Counted from the stretch's first letter, positions 33,048 through 42,415 are shown. The stretch: DNA of 64,000 nt from an uncultured Coriobacteriaceae bacterium (GCA_902791035.1 CADAUA010000002.1:167101-231100), one strand, 5' to 3'. Notes: generated by a model not told the origin, from the sequence alone. Program-made: numbers and translations.

Positions 33048-34490
33048 ATGACGCACACGATGGGGAGATTTGCCGTTGCGGCGGGGCTGGCGCTCGGCCT
33101 GATGGCGACGCCTGGAATAGCCTTTGCCGATGAGCTGGCCAACGCAGTCGCGACGCAGCCGGCAGCCGAGGAGCAGGTCTTGGTGGCGGATGCCGCGACC
33201 AGCGACACCGCTGACGATGCCGCGACGCACGAGAGCGTCGAGGCCAAGACCGACGAGGCCAAGGCTGAAGAGGCCAAGGCCGATGCCGCCGGGACTGACG
33301 CCGAGGGTGAGAAGGACGAGAAGGGCGCGACGGTCGCGACCGACCCGACCACCACGACTGACCCAACTGCGGGCGAGAAGGACCCGGCCACTACGACCGA
33401 CCCGGCCACGGACCCGACCACGGACCCGACGACCGACCCGACTGCGGACCCCACGACCGACCCCACCGAGGAGCCTGCCGTGGACCCCGTGCCCACGGGC
33501 TGGCAGCGCGTGGATGGCAAGTGGTACCTCTACGACGAGAAGGGCCAGAAGTCCACTGGCCTCGTTACCTGGCAGGGGCACCTCTACCTCTTTGACGCCG
33601 AGGGCACCATGCTCACGGGCTTCTTCACGGACCCGGCCACGGGCACCAAGTACTACGCCTACGCCTCGGGCGTGGTGGCCCAGGACGATACCTACCAGGC
33701 CAGCCAGAACGTCTACGCCTCCGACGACGAGGGCGAGGTCGTGACCAACGAGTGGTTCGAGCGCGGCAACTCCCGCTACTACGCGGGCTCCGACGGCGGT
33801 CCCGTGCGCTCCCAGTGGGTCAAGGCCGGCGGCCCCTGGCACTACGTGGGCTCCGACGGTGCCGAGCTCCGCAACCAGTGGGTGCACACCGACGGCGACT
33901 GGTACTACATGGGCTCCGACGGCGCCGCGACCCTCAACGGCTGGGCGGCCCGCAACGGCAACTGGTACTACTTGGGCGGCATGGGCACGCCCCTCAAGAA
34001 CGGTTGGGTGACCATCGGCGGCAAGGGCTACTACTTCGCCTCTGACGGCGTGATGATGGACACGTCCTCCTGGTACAAGCGCCAGGCCCAGGGCATGAGC
34101 AGCAAGACCAAGTACCTGATCTTCGTGGACTACGACAGCTGCCGTGTGATCATCTTCCAGCGCTACGGCACGGGCAATGCCTGGAACCAGCTCTACAACT
34201 GGGTCTGCTCGCCCGGCGCCTACAGCATGCCCACGGTCCACGGCACCTTTGAGGGCGCGCAGTACAAGGCCTATTCCTTCGGACAGGAGAAGGGCTACAC
34301 GGCCTATTACGCCACGCAGATCTACGGCGAGTACCTCTTCCATTCCATTCTCTACTACAAGAACAGCTTCCGGGTGATGGATGGAACCCTGGGCGACCAT
34401 CGCAGCCATGGCTGCGTGCGTCTGGACATAAACAACGCCAAGTGGATCTACTACAACATCCCCGCCAAGACCAAGGTCTGGGTCTTCTAG
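33048..34490 (+). CDS. Secreted L,D-transpeptidase with choline-binding-type repeats
   Basis: A 480-residue exported cell-wall enzyme. A signal peptide (FAVAAGLALGLMATPGIAFA) is followed by a charged Ala/Glu/Lys region and a Thr-Asp-Pro repeat linker (about 95-145). Seven or so cell-wall-binding repeats of the GWxxxDGxWYYxxxxG type follow (about 147-345: WHYVGSDGAELRNQWV, GDWYYMGSDGAATLNGW). The C-terminal YkuD domain carries HGTFEGAQ and DHRSHGCVRLD with catalytic Cys about 456. It would form 3-3 crosslinks or attach proteins to peptidoglycan. The repeats resemble choline-binding modules, and the gene follows the lic locus. ATG 33048 has GGGAGGGA upstream. Confidence 0.92.
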   Translation: MTHTMGRFAVAAGLALGLMATPGIAFADELANAVATQPAAEEQVLVADAATSDTADDAATHESVEAKTDEAKAEEAKADAAGTDAEGEKDEKGATVATDPTTTTDPTAGEKDPATTTDPATDPTTDPTTDPTADPTTDPTEEPAVDPVPTGWQRVDGKWYLYDEKGQKSTGLVTWQGHLYLFDAEGTMLTGFFTDPATGTKYYAYASGVVAQDDTYQASQNVYASDDEGEVVTNEWFERGNSRYYAGSDGGPVRSQWVKAGGPWHYVGSDGAELRNQWVHTDGDWYYMGSDGAATLNGWAARNGNWYYLGGMGTPLKNGWVTIGGKGYYFASDGVMMDTSSWYKRQAQGMSSKTKYLIFVDYDSCRVIIFQRYGTGNAWNQLYNWVCSPGAYSMPTVHGTFEGAQYKAYSFGQEKGYTAYYATQIYGEYLFHSILYYKNSFRVMDGTLGDHRSHGCVRLDINNAKWIYYNIPAKTKVWVF

Positions 34491-34525
34491 GATCTGGGCG
34501 TCGGGCAGGAAGGTTCGTAAGTCAT

Positions 34526-34557
34526 GGGCGGCTCCGGATGGGGGTCGCCCTTCTTGT
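34526..34557 (+). terminator. Terminator after the L,D-transpeptidase gene
   Basis: GGGCG (34526-34530) pairs with CGCCC (34546-34550), extended by partly paired inner bases, and is followed by TTCTTGTTG. Confidence 0.6.
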
Positions 34558-34734
34558 TGCGTGGGTCGCTCCCGCCGGGGTATCGCGCTAACCTGATGCA
34601 GCTCGCGTTGAGCCCTGAGCGGCCCATGCCGCGCGGTACAATCGCAGGCAACAAACCCAACCGTCCCTCGAGCCCACGCGCCTGCCGCGCGGGCCCGTTC
34701 GCGTGTCAAGCGCCCCTGCGTCAAGGAGTCCCAC

Positions 34735-37700
34735 GTGCTCATCAACCGCGTAGCCAAGCAGCTGCTCTCCGCCCCCGACCTGGCACCCTTCCTGGCCGAC
34801 TATCGCGCCGGGAAAGACACGACCCTCGCGGTGGCCCAGAGCGCCCGCCCGCTCGTCCTGGCCGCGCTCTGGGCGGAGGACCCCAGGCCCTGCCTCCTGG
34901 TGGTGGCTGGCGAGGAGTCGGCCGACCGTACGGCCCGCTCGCTCGCGGCCTGGCTGGGCCAGGACGTGGTGACCCGCTATCCCGAGCGCAAGGACAAGCC
35001 CTGGTCCACCTCGCAGCCCGACGGCGCCGTCATCGGCAGGCGCTGTCAGGCCATGGCCAGCCTCGCCGAGGGCCAGCCCCGCCTCGTGGTGGTCAGCGCG
35101 CAGGCCCTTCTCCGCAGGGTGCCGCCCGTGGGGTCCGGCTACTACGCCTCGTCTACCTTCGTGGTGGGCGACGAGGTGCCCTTCGACGAGGTGCCGGCCC
35201 TGCTCGTGGGCATGGGCTACACCGACACCGGCGATGCCGATGCCCCGGGCGCCTTCCACGTGCACGGTGACACGGTGGACGTCTTCCCGGCGCAGGCCAC
35301 CTCGCCCGTGCGCATCGAGTTCTTCGGCGACGAGATCGACCGCATCCGCCGCATGGTGCCGGCCACGGGCCAGACCATCGGCGAGCTGGACTCCGTGACC
35401 GTCTCGCCCTGCCGCGAGATGGCGCTCACCGACGAGACGGTGGCCCGTGCCACCCACGCCCTCTACAAGCGCGCCCAGACCGACAAGAACCTGGCCGCCG
35501 ACCTGGAGCTCATTGGGCAGCGGGCGGCCGAGCCCTCGCTCGAGCGCTACCTGGGCGAGCTCTACGGCGGCACGGCCTCGCCCATCGAGCACCTGAGCGA
35601 CAAGGCCCTGGTGGTCCTGGCGGAGCCGCGGGCGCTCTTCGACGACTGCATGCACGCCACCGACGATATCGAGGCCCAGGCGCGCAACAACCACACCAAG
35701 ACTGCCGGCCTCTACACGCCCCCGCGCGAGCTGGACTTCGGGCGTCAGCAGCGCCTGTCCTTCTCGTCCATGCTGCGGGCGGGGGTCGGTGCCGTGACGG
35801 CCGAGCTGCCCGTGCGCCAGCCGGGCGTGGCGGGCTCCGACGCCAAGCTCATGGGCCGGGTGCGCCAGCTGGTGGCCGACCGGGCGACGGTGCTCTTTGC
35901 CGTGCCGGACCGGGGCGCCCGCGAGGCCCTCGAGCTCCGCATGAACGACGAGTCCATCCCCTTCGTGGAGTCGCTGGGCTCCGCGCGCGAGAACGCCCTG
36001 CCGATCCTCGAGCCCGAGGCCCGCAAGGACCCGGCGCGGCTGGACCGCGGCAAGGTCACCTTCATAGACGCCCCGGTGCCGGCGGGCATCGTGGTGCCCA
36101 CGGCCTTCCTGGGCGTGCTCTCGGTGAGCGACCTCACGGCCCGTACCGCCCGCAACCGCCACCGCGCCCGCCGCGTGGACCCCACGAGCGTGCAGTTTCC
36201 CTTCAAGCCCGGCGACTACGTTGTGCATGCCACCCACGGCATCGCGCTCTTCTCGGACATCGTGCGCCAGGAGGTGGCCGGCAAGGAGCGGGACTACTTC
36301 CTCCTCAAGTATGCCGACGGCGACAAGCTCTTCGTGCCCCTGGAGCAGGTGGACCGGATCACCCGCTACGTGGGACCCGACGGCGACGCCCCGCGCCTCA
36401 CGCGGCTGAACACCGCTGACTGGTCGCGCGCCACGGGCAAGGCCCGCAAGTCGGCCAAGAAGCTGGCCTTCGACCTGGTGGACCTCTACACCCGCCGGGC
36501 CAGCGTGCAGGGCTACGCCTTCTCGCAGGACACGCCGGCCCAGGAGGAGATGGAGGCCTCCTTCCCCTACGAGATGACGCCGGACCAGGAATCGTCGCTC
36601 GCGGACATCAAGACCGACATGGAGGCCCGCAAGCCCATGGACCGCCTGCTCTGCGGCGACGTGGGCTTCGGCAAGACGGAGGTGGCCCTGCGGGCGGCCT
36701 TCAAGTGCTGCCAGGACGGCAAGCAGGTCATGGTGCTCTGCCCCACCACCATCCTGGCCCAGCAGCACTACGACACGTTCTTCTCGCGGTTCGCTCCCTT
36801 TGACCTGCGGGTGGAGGTGCTCAGCCGCTTCGTGACGCCGGCCCAGCAGAGGCGGGCCCTCGAGGGCTTTGCCGACGGGTCGGTGAGCGTGCTCATAGGC
36901 ACCCACCGCCTGCTCTCGGCCGACGTGAACCCCCACGACCTGGGGCTCGTGATCATCGACGAGGAGCAGCGCTTTGGCGTGCAACACAAGGAGCAGCTCA
37001 AGAACATGCGCGAGCAGGTGGACGTGCTAACGCTCTCGGCCACACCCATCCCCCGCACCATGCAGATGGCCGTCTCGGGCGTGCGCGACATGAGTCTGAT
37101 CATGACGCCGCCGCCGGGCCGCCTGCCCGTGAAGGTCGTGGTGGGGGAGTGGGACCCCGACCTGGTGAGCGCCGCCATCCGCAACGAGCTGGCCCGCGAG
37201 GGGCAGGTCTACTACGTGAGCAACCGCGTGCACACCATCGACGAGGCGGTGGCCCGCGTGATGGAGGCCGCACCCGAGGCCCGCGTGGCCGTGGCGCACG
37301 GCAAGATGAGCGCCAAGCAGGTGGAGGACGTGATGCTCCGCTTCCAGCTGCACGAGGTGGACGTGCTCGTGGCCACCACGATCATCGAGAGCGGCATCGA
37401 CAACCCCCACACGAACACCCTGATAATCGAGGACGCGCAGCGCATGGGCCTGGCCCAGCTCTACCAGCTCAAGGGCCGCGTGGGACGCGGGCGGGTGCAG
37501 GCCTACGCGTACTTCATGTTCCCGGGGGAGGTGCCGCTCACGCCCGAGGCCACCGACCGCCTGACGGCCATAAACGAGTACCAGGACCTGGGCAGCGGCA
37601 TGAGGATTGCCATGCGCGACCTGGAGATCCGCGGCGCGGGCTCGCTCATGGGGGCCGAGCAGCACGGCAACCTCTCCAGCGTGGGCTTCGACCTCTTTAC

Positions 37701-38196
37701 CCAGATGCTGGGCGAGGCCGTGGCAGAGGCGCGCGGCGAGACTCCCGAGGTGGAGCCGCCCGAGGTCACCCTCAACCTGCCGGCCGACTTCTATCTGGCC
37801 GAGGAGTACCTGCCCGACGTGGACCGTCGCGTGCTTGCCTACCGGCGGCTGGCGGCGGCGACGGAGCTGGCCGACGTGGACGAGCTCCAGCGGGAGACGG
37901 AGGACCGCTACGGGGCGCTGCCACTGGCGGGCAAGAACCTCTTCGACCGTGCGCGGGTGCGGATAAGGGCGCAGCGGCTGGGGGTCACGGCAGTCTCTCT
38001 CACCAACGGGCGGCTCGTGTACCAGGGCATCGACGTGCCGCGACAGGTGGCGCTCAAGCTCAAGGGGCGCGGGGCGCTGGTGTATCCCAAGACCCACCGG
38101 CTGGCCTACCCCTTCCGGTCGCGGGAGGAGCAGGTCATGCCTGCGGCGCTGGGCGTGCTCGAGGAGGTCGGCGGCGACGACGAGGTGGACGAGTAG
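34735..38196 (+). CDS. mfd: Transcription-repair coupling factor
   Basis: Mfd displaces RNA polymerase stalled at DNA damage and recruits UvrA. The 1153-residue protein shows the UvrB-like N-terminal region (FHVHGDTVDVFPAQATSPVR), the CarD-like RNA polymerase-interaction domain (FKPGDYVVHATHGIALF), and the RecG-type translocase with CGDVGFGKTEVALRAAF (about 639-655), DEEQRFGVQHKEQLK, SATPIPRTMQMA and LKGRVGRGRVQAYAYF. The C-terminal domain with LAYRRLAAATELADVDELQ follows. GTG 34735 is supported by AAGGAG (34723-34728). Confidence 0.97.
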   Translation: MLINRVAKQLLSAPDLAPFLADYRAGKDTTLAVAQSARPLVLAALWAEDPRPCLLVVAGEESADRTARSLAAWLGQDVVTRYPERKDKPWSTSQPDGAVIGRRCQAMASLAEGQPRLVVVSAQALLRRVPPVGSGYYASSTFVVGDEVPFDEVPALLVGMGYTDTGDADAPGAFHVHGDTVDVFPAQATSPVRIEFFGDEIDRIRRMVPATGQTIGELDSVTVSPCREMALTDETVARATHALYKRAQTDKNLAADLELIGQRAAEPSLERYLGELYGGTASPIEHLSDKALVVLAEPRALFDDCMHATDDIEAQARNNHTKTAGLYTPPRELDFGRQQRLSFSSMLRAGVGAVTAELPVRQPGVAGSDAKLMGRVRQLVADRATVLFAVPDRGAREALELRMNDESIPFVESLGSARENALPILEPEARKDPARLDRGKVTFIDAPVPAGIVVPTAFLGVLSVSDLTARTARNRHRARRVDPTSVQFPFKPGDYVVHATHGIALFSDIVRQEVAGKERDYFLLKYADGDKLFVPLEQVDRITRYVGPDGDAPRLTRLNTADWSRATGKARKSAKKLAFDLVDLYTRRASVQGYAFSQDTPAQEEMEASFPYEMTPDQESSLADIKTDMEARKPMDRLLCGDVGFGKTEVALRAAFKCCQDGKQVMVLCPTTILAQQHYDTFFSRFAPFDLRVEVLSRFVTPAQQRRALEGFADGSVSVLIGTHRLLSADVNPHDLGLVIIDEEQRFGVQHKEQLKNMREQVDVLTLSATPIPRTMQMAVSGVRDMSLIMTPPPGRLPVKVVVGEWDPDLVSAAIRNELAREGQVYYVSNRVHTIDEAVARVMEAAPEARVAVAHGKMSAKQVEDVMLRFQLHEVDVLVATTIIESGIDNPHTNTLIIEDAQRMGLAQLYQLKGRVGRGRVQAYAYFMFPGEVPLTPEATDRLTAINEYQDLGSGMRIAMRDLEIRGAGSLMGAEQHGNLSSVGFDLFTQMLGEAVAEARGETPEVEPPEVTLNLPADFYLAEEYLPDVDRRVLAYRRLAAATELADVDELQRETEDRYGALPLAGKNLFDRARVRIRAQRLGVTAVSLTNGRLVYQGIDVPRQVALKLKGRGALVYPKTHRLAYPFRSREEQVMPAALGVLEEVGGDDEVDE

Positions 38197-38256
38197 GGTC
38201 GGCCGACGGGCGGGGCCGGGCGCGGCCGGGGGGCGTGGGCGTGGGCGTGGGCGCAC

Positions 38257-38694
38257 AACCGACTTGTGCGGCGGGCTTGCGACGCACACCTGACTTGTGC
38301 GGCGGGGCCCCGACCCAAACCTGACTTGTGCGTCCGGCCCTCGGCCCAAACCTGACTTGTGCGGTGGGCTTGCGACCCACACCTGACTTGTGCGTCCGGC
38401 CCGCGACCCACAACCGACTTGTGCGGCGTGGTCCAGACCCAAACCCGACTTGTGCGGCCGGCCCGCGACCCACACCCGACTTGTGCGGCGGGCTTACGAC
38501 GCACACCTGACTTGTGCGGCGGGGCCCCGACCCAAACCCGACTTGTGCGGCGTGGCCCCGACCCAAACCTGACTTGTGCGGCGGGCTTGCGACGCACGCC
38601 TGACTTGTGCGTCCGGCCCGCGACCCACAACCGACTTGTGCGGCCGACTTGCAGCCCACAACTGACTTGTGCGGCCGGCTCCCGGCGCACAGGC
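38257..38694. repeat. 31-bp tandem repeat array, 14 units, exact period
   Basis: GACTTGTGC begins at 38261 and recurs every 31 bases without exception through 38664 (14 copies). Each unit has a constant block GACTTGTGCG, a variable GC-rich middle of about 9 bases, and a semi-constant GAC(C/G)CA(A/C)ACC block. Where the preceding unit ends in GCACAA the junction forms GCACAA/TTGTGC. The middles come in a few recurring versions rather than being unique. The array fills the space between mfd and the next gene. A second array follows that gene. Confidence 0.95.
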
Positions 38695-38935
38695 CGGGTT
38701 TGGGTCGCGGGCTCCAACGCAAACGTCGGCCCATGCATGTTCTCCCAAGCAATATGGCTACCTCGTGGGTTTATTGCCGCGTCGTGAAAGGGCTTCCGAG
38801 AACAAAAACATATCTCTAGCTGCGAAGATGACCTCTTCGTGGAACATTCCTGTAAGCGCGGGGGAAGTTTCGTGGAAGCATGGCCCGATACCATCCGCCC
38901 CACCCAAGCACAAACGTGAGTTGTGAGGAGTGGCG

Positions 38936-39892
38936 ATGATTACGGTTACGGATGGTTCGGCATGGCGGCGATGGGCCTTCTTACCTACCCCAAGAAGGAT
39001 CGGCGATGATGACGTGCCGGGGGATTGGGGCCGCCCAACAAACGAGGAGCTCCAGGCAGTCGACCTCCATTCGTATCGGCTGAGCGTCTCGCCGGTCAGG
39101 CCGCTTGACATCCTGACCTGCTCCCCGAAGGCGCGCCTGTACACGAAGACGGTGTGCAGCCATTCCTTCTCGGCGCCACTGCCGGCGGGATCCATCTGCA
39201 GGTTGGGCTCGGACGTATGTATCGTCTCGCCGGAGCTGCTCTTCCTGCGGATGGCCCCAAAACTCAGTTTTGCGCAGCGCATAGCCTTGGGAATGGAGCT
39301 GTGCGGCAGATACGGCGTGATTCCTGGTGACGAGACGGGGTTCGCAAAGCGGCCGCCAGTCACGTCTGTGAAGAAGATCGAGGCCTACCTCGGGCGGTGT
39401 CATGGACTCTACGGGGTCGGCCCCGCGCGCGAGGCTCTCCCGTGGGTGCTCGACAACTCGCGTTCGCCGATGGAGAGCGTGTTGGCGATACTCCTGACCA
39501 TCGGGAGAAGGCGGGGCGGATGCCATCTGCCGCTCCCGAAGCTCAACTACACGGTACGCCCCGAGGGAGATCAGCGCAGGCTGGTCAGACAAGATCATTT
39601 CGACATCGATCTGGCGTGGCCGGAACGGATGCTTGCTGTTGAGTACAACAGCGACGACTACCACGAGGGAGATGACAAACGTCGCAGTGATGCGGGCCGC
39701 GACAACGGGTTGGAGGCGCTGGGGTGGACTGTTGTGTCCGTGACATCGGATCAGGTCATGGACGACGGAAAGCTCACCGTTCTCTCGCGGCAGATCGCGA
39801 GCCTGCTCAACTGGCATGATCTGACTATGAGCGACGCCTTCGTGAAGAGAAGGGCCGCGCTTCGGGGCGAGCTGATGCGCATGTCCTGGTAG
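38936..39892 (+). CDS. Uncharacterised Coriobacteriia protein with PD-(D/E)XK nuclease-like C-terminus
   Basis: A 318-residue protein of no named family. The first 180 residues contain VRPLDILTCSPKARLYTKTV, LPAGSICRLGSDVCIVSPEL, LGMELCGRYG and the block SRSPMESVLAILL. The last 110 have a DUF559/Vsr-like pattern: HFDIDLAWPERMLAVEYNSD, then RRSDAGRDNGLEALGW and VVSVTSDQ, where Asp and Glu of a PD-(D/E)XK site are visible but Lys is replaced. I recall many paralogues in Coriobacteriia, often several per genome; that is memory, not a search. ATG 38936 follows GAGGAG (38925-38930). It is flanked on both sides by arrays of the same 31-bp repeat. Confidence 0.75.
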   Translation: MITVTDGSAWRRWAFLPTPRRIGDDDVPGDWGRPTNEELQAVDLHSYRLSVSPVRPLDILTCSPKARLYTKTVCSHSFSAPLPAGSICRLGSDVCIVSPELLFLRMAPKLSFAQRIALGMELCGRYGVIPGDETGFAKRPPVTSVKKIEAYLGRCHGLYGVGPAREALPWVLDNSRSPMESVLAILLTIGRRRGGCHLPLPKLNYTVRPEGDQRRLVRQDHFDIDLAWPERMLAVEYNSDDYHEGDDKRRSDAGRDNGLEALGWTVVSVTSDQVMDDGKLTVLSRQIASLLNWHDLTMSDAFVKRRAALRGELMRMSW

Positions 39893-39920
39893 GGGACTGG
39901 GGTTTGCGCGGGACAGGGCT

Positions 39921-40137
39921 GCGGCCTAAACCCGACTTGTGCGGCGGGCTCGCGACCCAAACCCGACTTGTGCTATGGGCCCCCGACGCAAACCCGACTT
40001 GTGCGGCGAGGTTGCGACCCAAACCCGACCTGTGGGGCGAGGTTGCGACGCATAACCGACTTGTGGGGCTGACTGGCGACGCAAACCCGACTTGTGCGGC
40101 GGGGCTGCGACGCAAACCCGACTTGTGCGGCTGACTC
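39921..40137. repeat. 31-bp tandem repeat array, 7 units, same family
   Basis: The GAC(T/C)TGTG block begins at 39934, 39965, 39996, 40027, 40058, 40089 and 40120, again an exact 31-base period and in the same orientation as the array at 38261. The last unit decays into unique sequence. The remaining gap to 40380 is AT-richer and shows no gene. Confidence 0.95.
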
Positions 40138-40380
40138 CATCACGTAACCCGCCGCTACCGCTTGCCAGGCCTCTCGTGCGCGTCCAGGGCGCTCAGGTTA
40201 CTATGGAATCTGTATCTGAGACGCGGTGTTTGCAAGTAAACCGCGCCCATATGGTAAGCAACAATATCAAACGATAAAAACTACATCGACCAGCTGCACT
40301 CTTTACTCACGACAAGCACCCACGTACAAGCACTCGCGACCAAGCCCGATCCGCAACAGCGTCATGAGAAAGGACCAGAC

Positions 40381-41412
40381 ATGTCAGACCCCGCCAGCAC
40401 CGCCAGCACCGCCACCAACGTCACCATCGGCACCGCTCCGCAGCTCCGCTGGGGCGTGATCGGCTGCGGCGTCATCGCCAACGAGATGGCGCAGTGCCTC
40501 GCGCTCGAGGGCCGCACGCTCGACGGCGTGGCCAACCGCACGCAGGAGAAGGCCATCGCCTTCGCCCAGAGGTACGGGGTCAAGAAGGTCTACGACTCCA
40601 TCGACGCCATGATCGCCTCGCCGGACATCGACGCCATCTACCTGACCACCCCGCACAACACGCACATCATCTACCTGCGCCAGGCCCTGGCCGCGGGCAA
40701 GCACGTGCTCTGCGAGAAGTCCATCACCCTCAACTCCGCCGAGCTCGACGAGGCTCGTGCCCTGGCCGACGCCAACCACGTCCAGCTCATGGACGCCTGC
40801 ACCATCCTCCACATGCCGCTGTACAAGGAGCTCGTCCGCCGCGCCAAGGCCGGCGACTTCGGTCCCGTCAATCTGGTCCAGGAGAACTTCGGCTCCTACA
40901 AGGACTGGAACATGAAGAACCGCTTCTACAACCCCAAGCTGGCCGGTGGCGCCCTGCTGGACATCGGCGTCTACTCCATCACCCTGGCGCGCCTCTTCCT
41001 GGAGTCCTGCCCCACCGAGGTCCTCTCCATGATGAACCCGGCTCCCACCGGCACCGACCTCACCGACGGCATCCTCATGCGCAACGCCGAGGGCCAGATG
41101 GTGGTCCTCTCGCTCACCATGCACTCCAAGCAGCCCAAGCGCGCCATGATCTCCGCCGACAAGGCCTACATCGAGATCATGGAGTACCCGCGTGCCGACG
41201 TTGCCAAGGTCGTGTGGACCGAGGACGGCCGCGTGGAGGAGGTCCGCGCCGGCGAGCGTCGCCTGGCCCTGGGCTACGTGATGGCCGACCTCGAGGCTGC
41301 CGTTGCCGGCGACGAGGCCGCCCGTGCCCAGATCCAGACCAGCTCCGATGTCATGTCCCTCATGACCGGCCTGCGCAAGGACTGGGACTTCAAGTATCCC
41401 GAGGAGATGTAG
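40381..41412 (+). CDS. Gfo/Idh/MocA family NAD(P)-dependent oxidoreductase
   Basis: A 343-residue Rossmann oxidoreductase acting on sugars, inositols or a dihydrodiol-like substrate; the exact substrate is unknown. It has the dinucleotide motif WGVIGCGVIANEMAQCL, the signature AAGKHVLCEKSITLNSAE with the conserved EK(x)Lys dyad, and GGALLDIGVYSITLARLFLE in the C-terminal domain, most like trans-1,2-dihydrobenzene-1,2-diol dehydrogenase-type members. ATG 40381 follows GAAAGGA. Its stop lies 2 bases before the mazG start, so they are co-transcribed, although no functional link is apparent. Confidence 0.92.
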   Translation: MSDPASTASTATNVTIGTAPQLRWGVIGCGVIANEMAQCLALEGRTLDGVANRTQEKAIAFAQRYGVKKVYDSIDAMIASPDIDAIYLTTPHNTHIIYLRQALAAGKHVLCEKSITLNSAELDEARALADANHVQLMDACTILHMPLYKELVRRAKAGDFGPVNLVQENFGSYKDWNMKNRFYNPKLAGGALLDIGVYSITLARLFLESCPTEVLSMMNPAPTGTDLTDGILMRNAEGQMVVLSLTMHSKQPKRAMISADKAYIEIMEYPRADVAKVVWTEDGRVEEVRAGERRLALGYVMADLEAAVAGDEAARAQIQTSSDVMSLMTGLRKDWDFKYPEEM

Positions 41413-41414
41413 CC

Positions 41415-42383
41415 ATGGCGGACGAGGCAGTGACCGCGGGAGCAAACAAGGACGCGCGGCAGGCGGCGTCGGTGGACGGAACTTCCAGGGCTCCGGTACC
41501 GGTCGAGACCCCGGCGGCTACCGACCCCGTGGCCCTCGTGGACGCCCAGATCCGCGAGCGTCCCGGCGCCCCCGGGACGCATCCCGAGTTCGACCGCCTC
41601 GTCCGTATCATGTGGCGGCTGCGCCAGCCCGACGGCTGCCCCTGGGACAAGGTCCAGACCCACGAGTCCATAACCAAGAACATGGTGGAGGAGGCCTACG
41701 AGGCAGTGGAGGCCATCCGCGACGCCGACGACGTCCACCTCTGCGAGGAGCTGGGTGACGTGCTGGAGCAGGTCGCCCTCCACGCGCAGATCGCCGCCGA
41801 CGAGGGCTCCTTCGACGTGGACGACGTGGTGCGCGGCCTCAACGAGAAGCTCGTGCGCCGCCACCCGCACGTCTTTGGCAATGCGGCGGCCGTGGGCGCC
41901 GTGGACACCGCGGGCCAGGTCCTGGACATCTGGGACAAGGTCAAGCAGTCCGAGCGCGAGGCCGCGGGCGAAAGCTCGGGTCGCGAGCCAGGCCTGCTGG
42001 ATTCCGTGCCGCGCTCCCTCCCGGCCCTCATGCAGGCCCAGAAGATCTCCAAGCGCGCGGCCAAGGCGGGCTTCGAGTGGGACACCGTGGCCGACGTGTG
42101 GCAGAAGGTGGCCGAGGAGCGCGGGGAGTTCGAGGCCGAGGAGCCGGGCAGCCAGGCGCGTGCCGAGGAGTTCGGCGACCTTCTCTTTGCCCTGGTCAAC
42201 GTCGCGCGCAAGGAGGGCATCGACGCCGAGGAGGCGCTGGCGGCGAGCAACGCCAAGTTCCGCCGGCGCTGGTCGGCCATGGAGGAGGCGGCGCGGGCCC
42301 AGGGCCATGAGCCGGCGGACCTCTCGCGCGAGGACTTGGAGGACCTGTGGGCTCGTGCCAAGGCTGAGGAGACACAGGGGTAG
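41415..42383 (+). CDS. mazG: Nucleoside triphosphate pyrophosphohydrolase MazG
   Basis: Hydrolyses (d)NTPs to monophosphates, limiting non-canonical nucleotides and ppGpp signalling. The 322-residue protein has an Ala-rich N-terminal extension of about 55 residues, then two MazG domains: RLRQPDGCPWDKVQTHESI, EEAYEAVEAI and ELGDVLEQVALHAQ, followed by EERGEFEAEE and EFGDLLFALVNVAR. The Glu/Asp metal ligands (EExxE, ExxD) are visible in both. ATG 41415 has GAGGAG (41401-41406) inside the upstream gene end. Confidence 0.95.
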   Translation: MADEAVTAGANKDARQAASVDGTSRAPVPVETPAATDPVALVDAQIRERPGAPGTHPEFDRLVRIMWRLRQPDGCPWDKVQTHESITKNMVEEAYEAVEAIRDADDVHLCEELGDVLEQVALHAQIAADEGSFDVDDVVRGLNEKLVRRHPHVFGNAAAVGAVDTAGQVLDIWDKVKQSEREAAGESSGREPGLLDSVPRSLPALMQAQKISKRAAKAGFEWDTVADVWQKVAEERGEFEAEEPGSQARAEEFGDLLFALVNVARKEGIDAEEALAASNAKFRRRWSAMEEAARAQGHEPADLSREDLEDLWARAKAEETQG

Positions 42384-42409
42384 GTGGGCGCTGGCGGCCC
42401 GGCGTCTGG

Positions 42410-42415
42410 TATAAC
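42410..42415 (+). promoter_or_regulatory. -10 element before the DivIC-like gene
   Basis: TATAAC lies in a GC-rich intergenic stretch. The start would be near 42421, about 75 bases before ATG 42497. No good -35 is visible. Confidence 0.4.

Noticed and set aside
34588..36987. A 799-codon open frame on the minus strand
   Set aside because: It is antisense to mfd, with no recognisable motif and shadow-like composition.
38257..38694. CRISPR array, because of the regular short repeat and variable middle
   Set aside because: The constant part is only about 10 bases, the variable part is about the same length, similar middles recur in several units, and no cas gene is present. It is a tandem repeat with a fixed period.
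38106..38903. A 265-codon open frame on the minus strand through the 31-bp array
   Set aside because: A 31-base period cycles all three frames every 93 bases, so a stop-free GC-rich unit keeps any frame open. It overlaps the mfd end and lacks a ribosome site.
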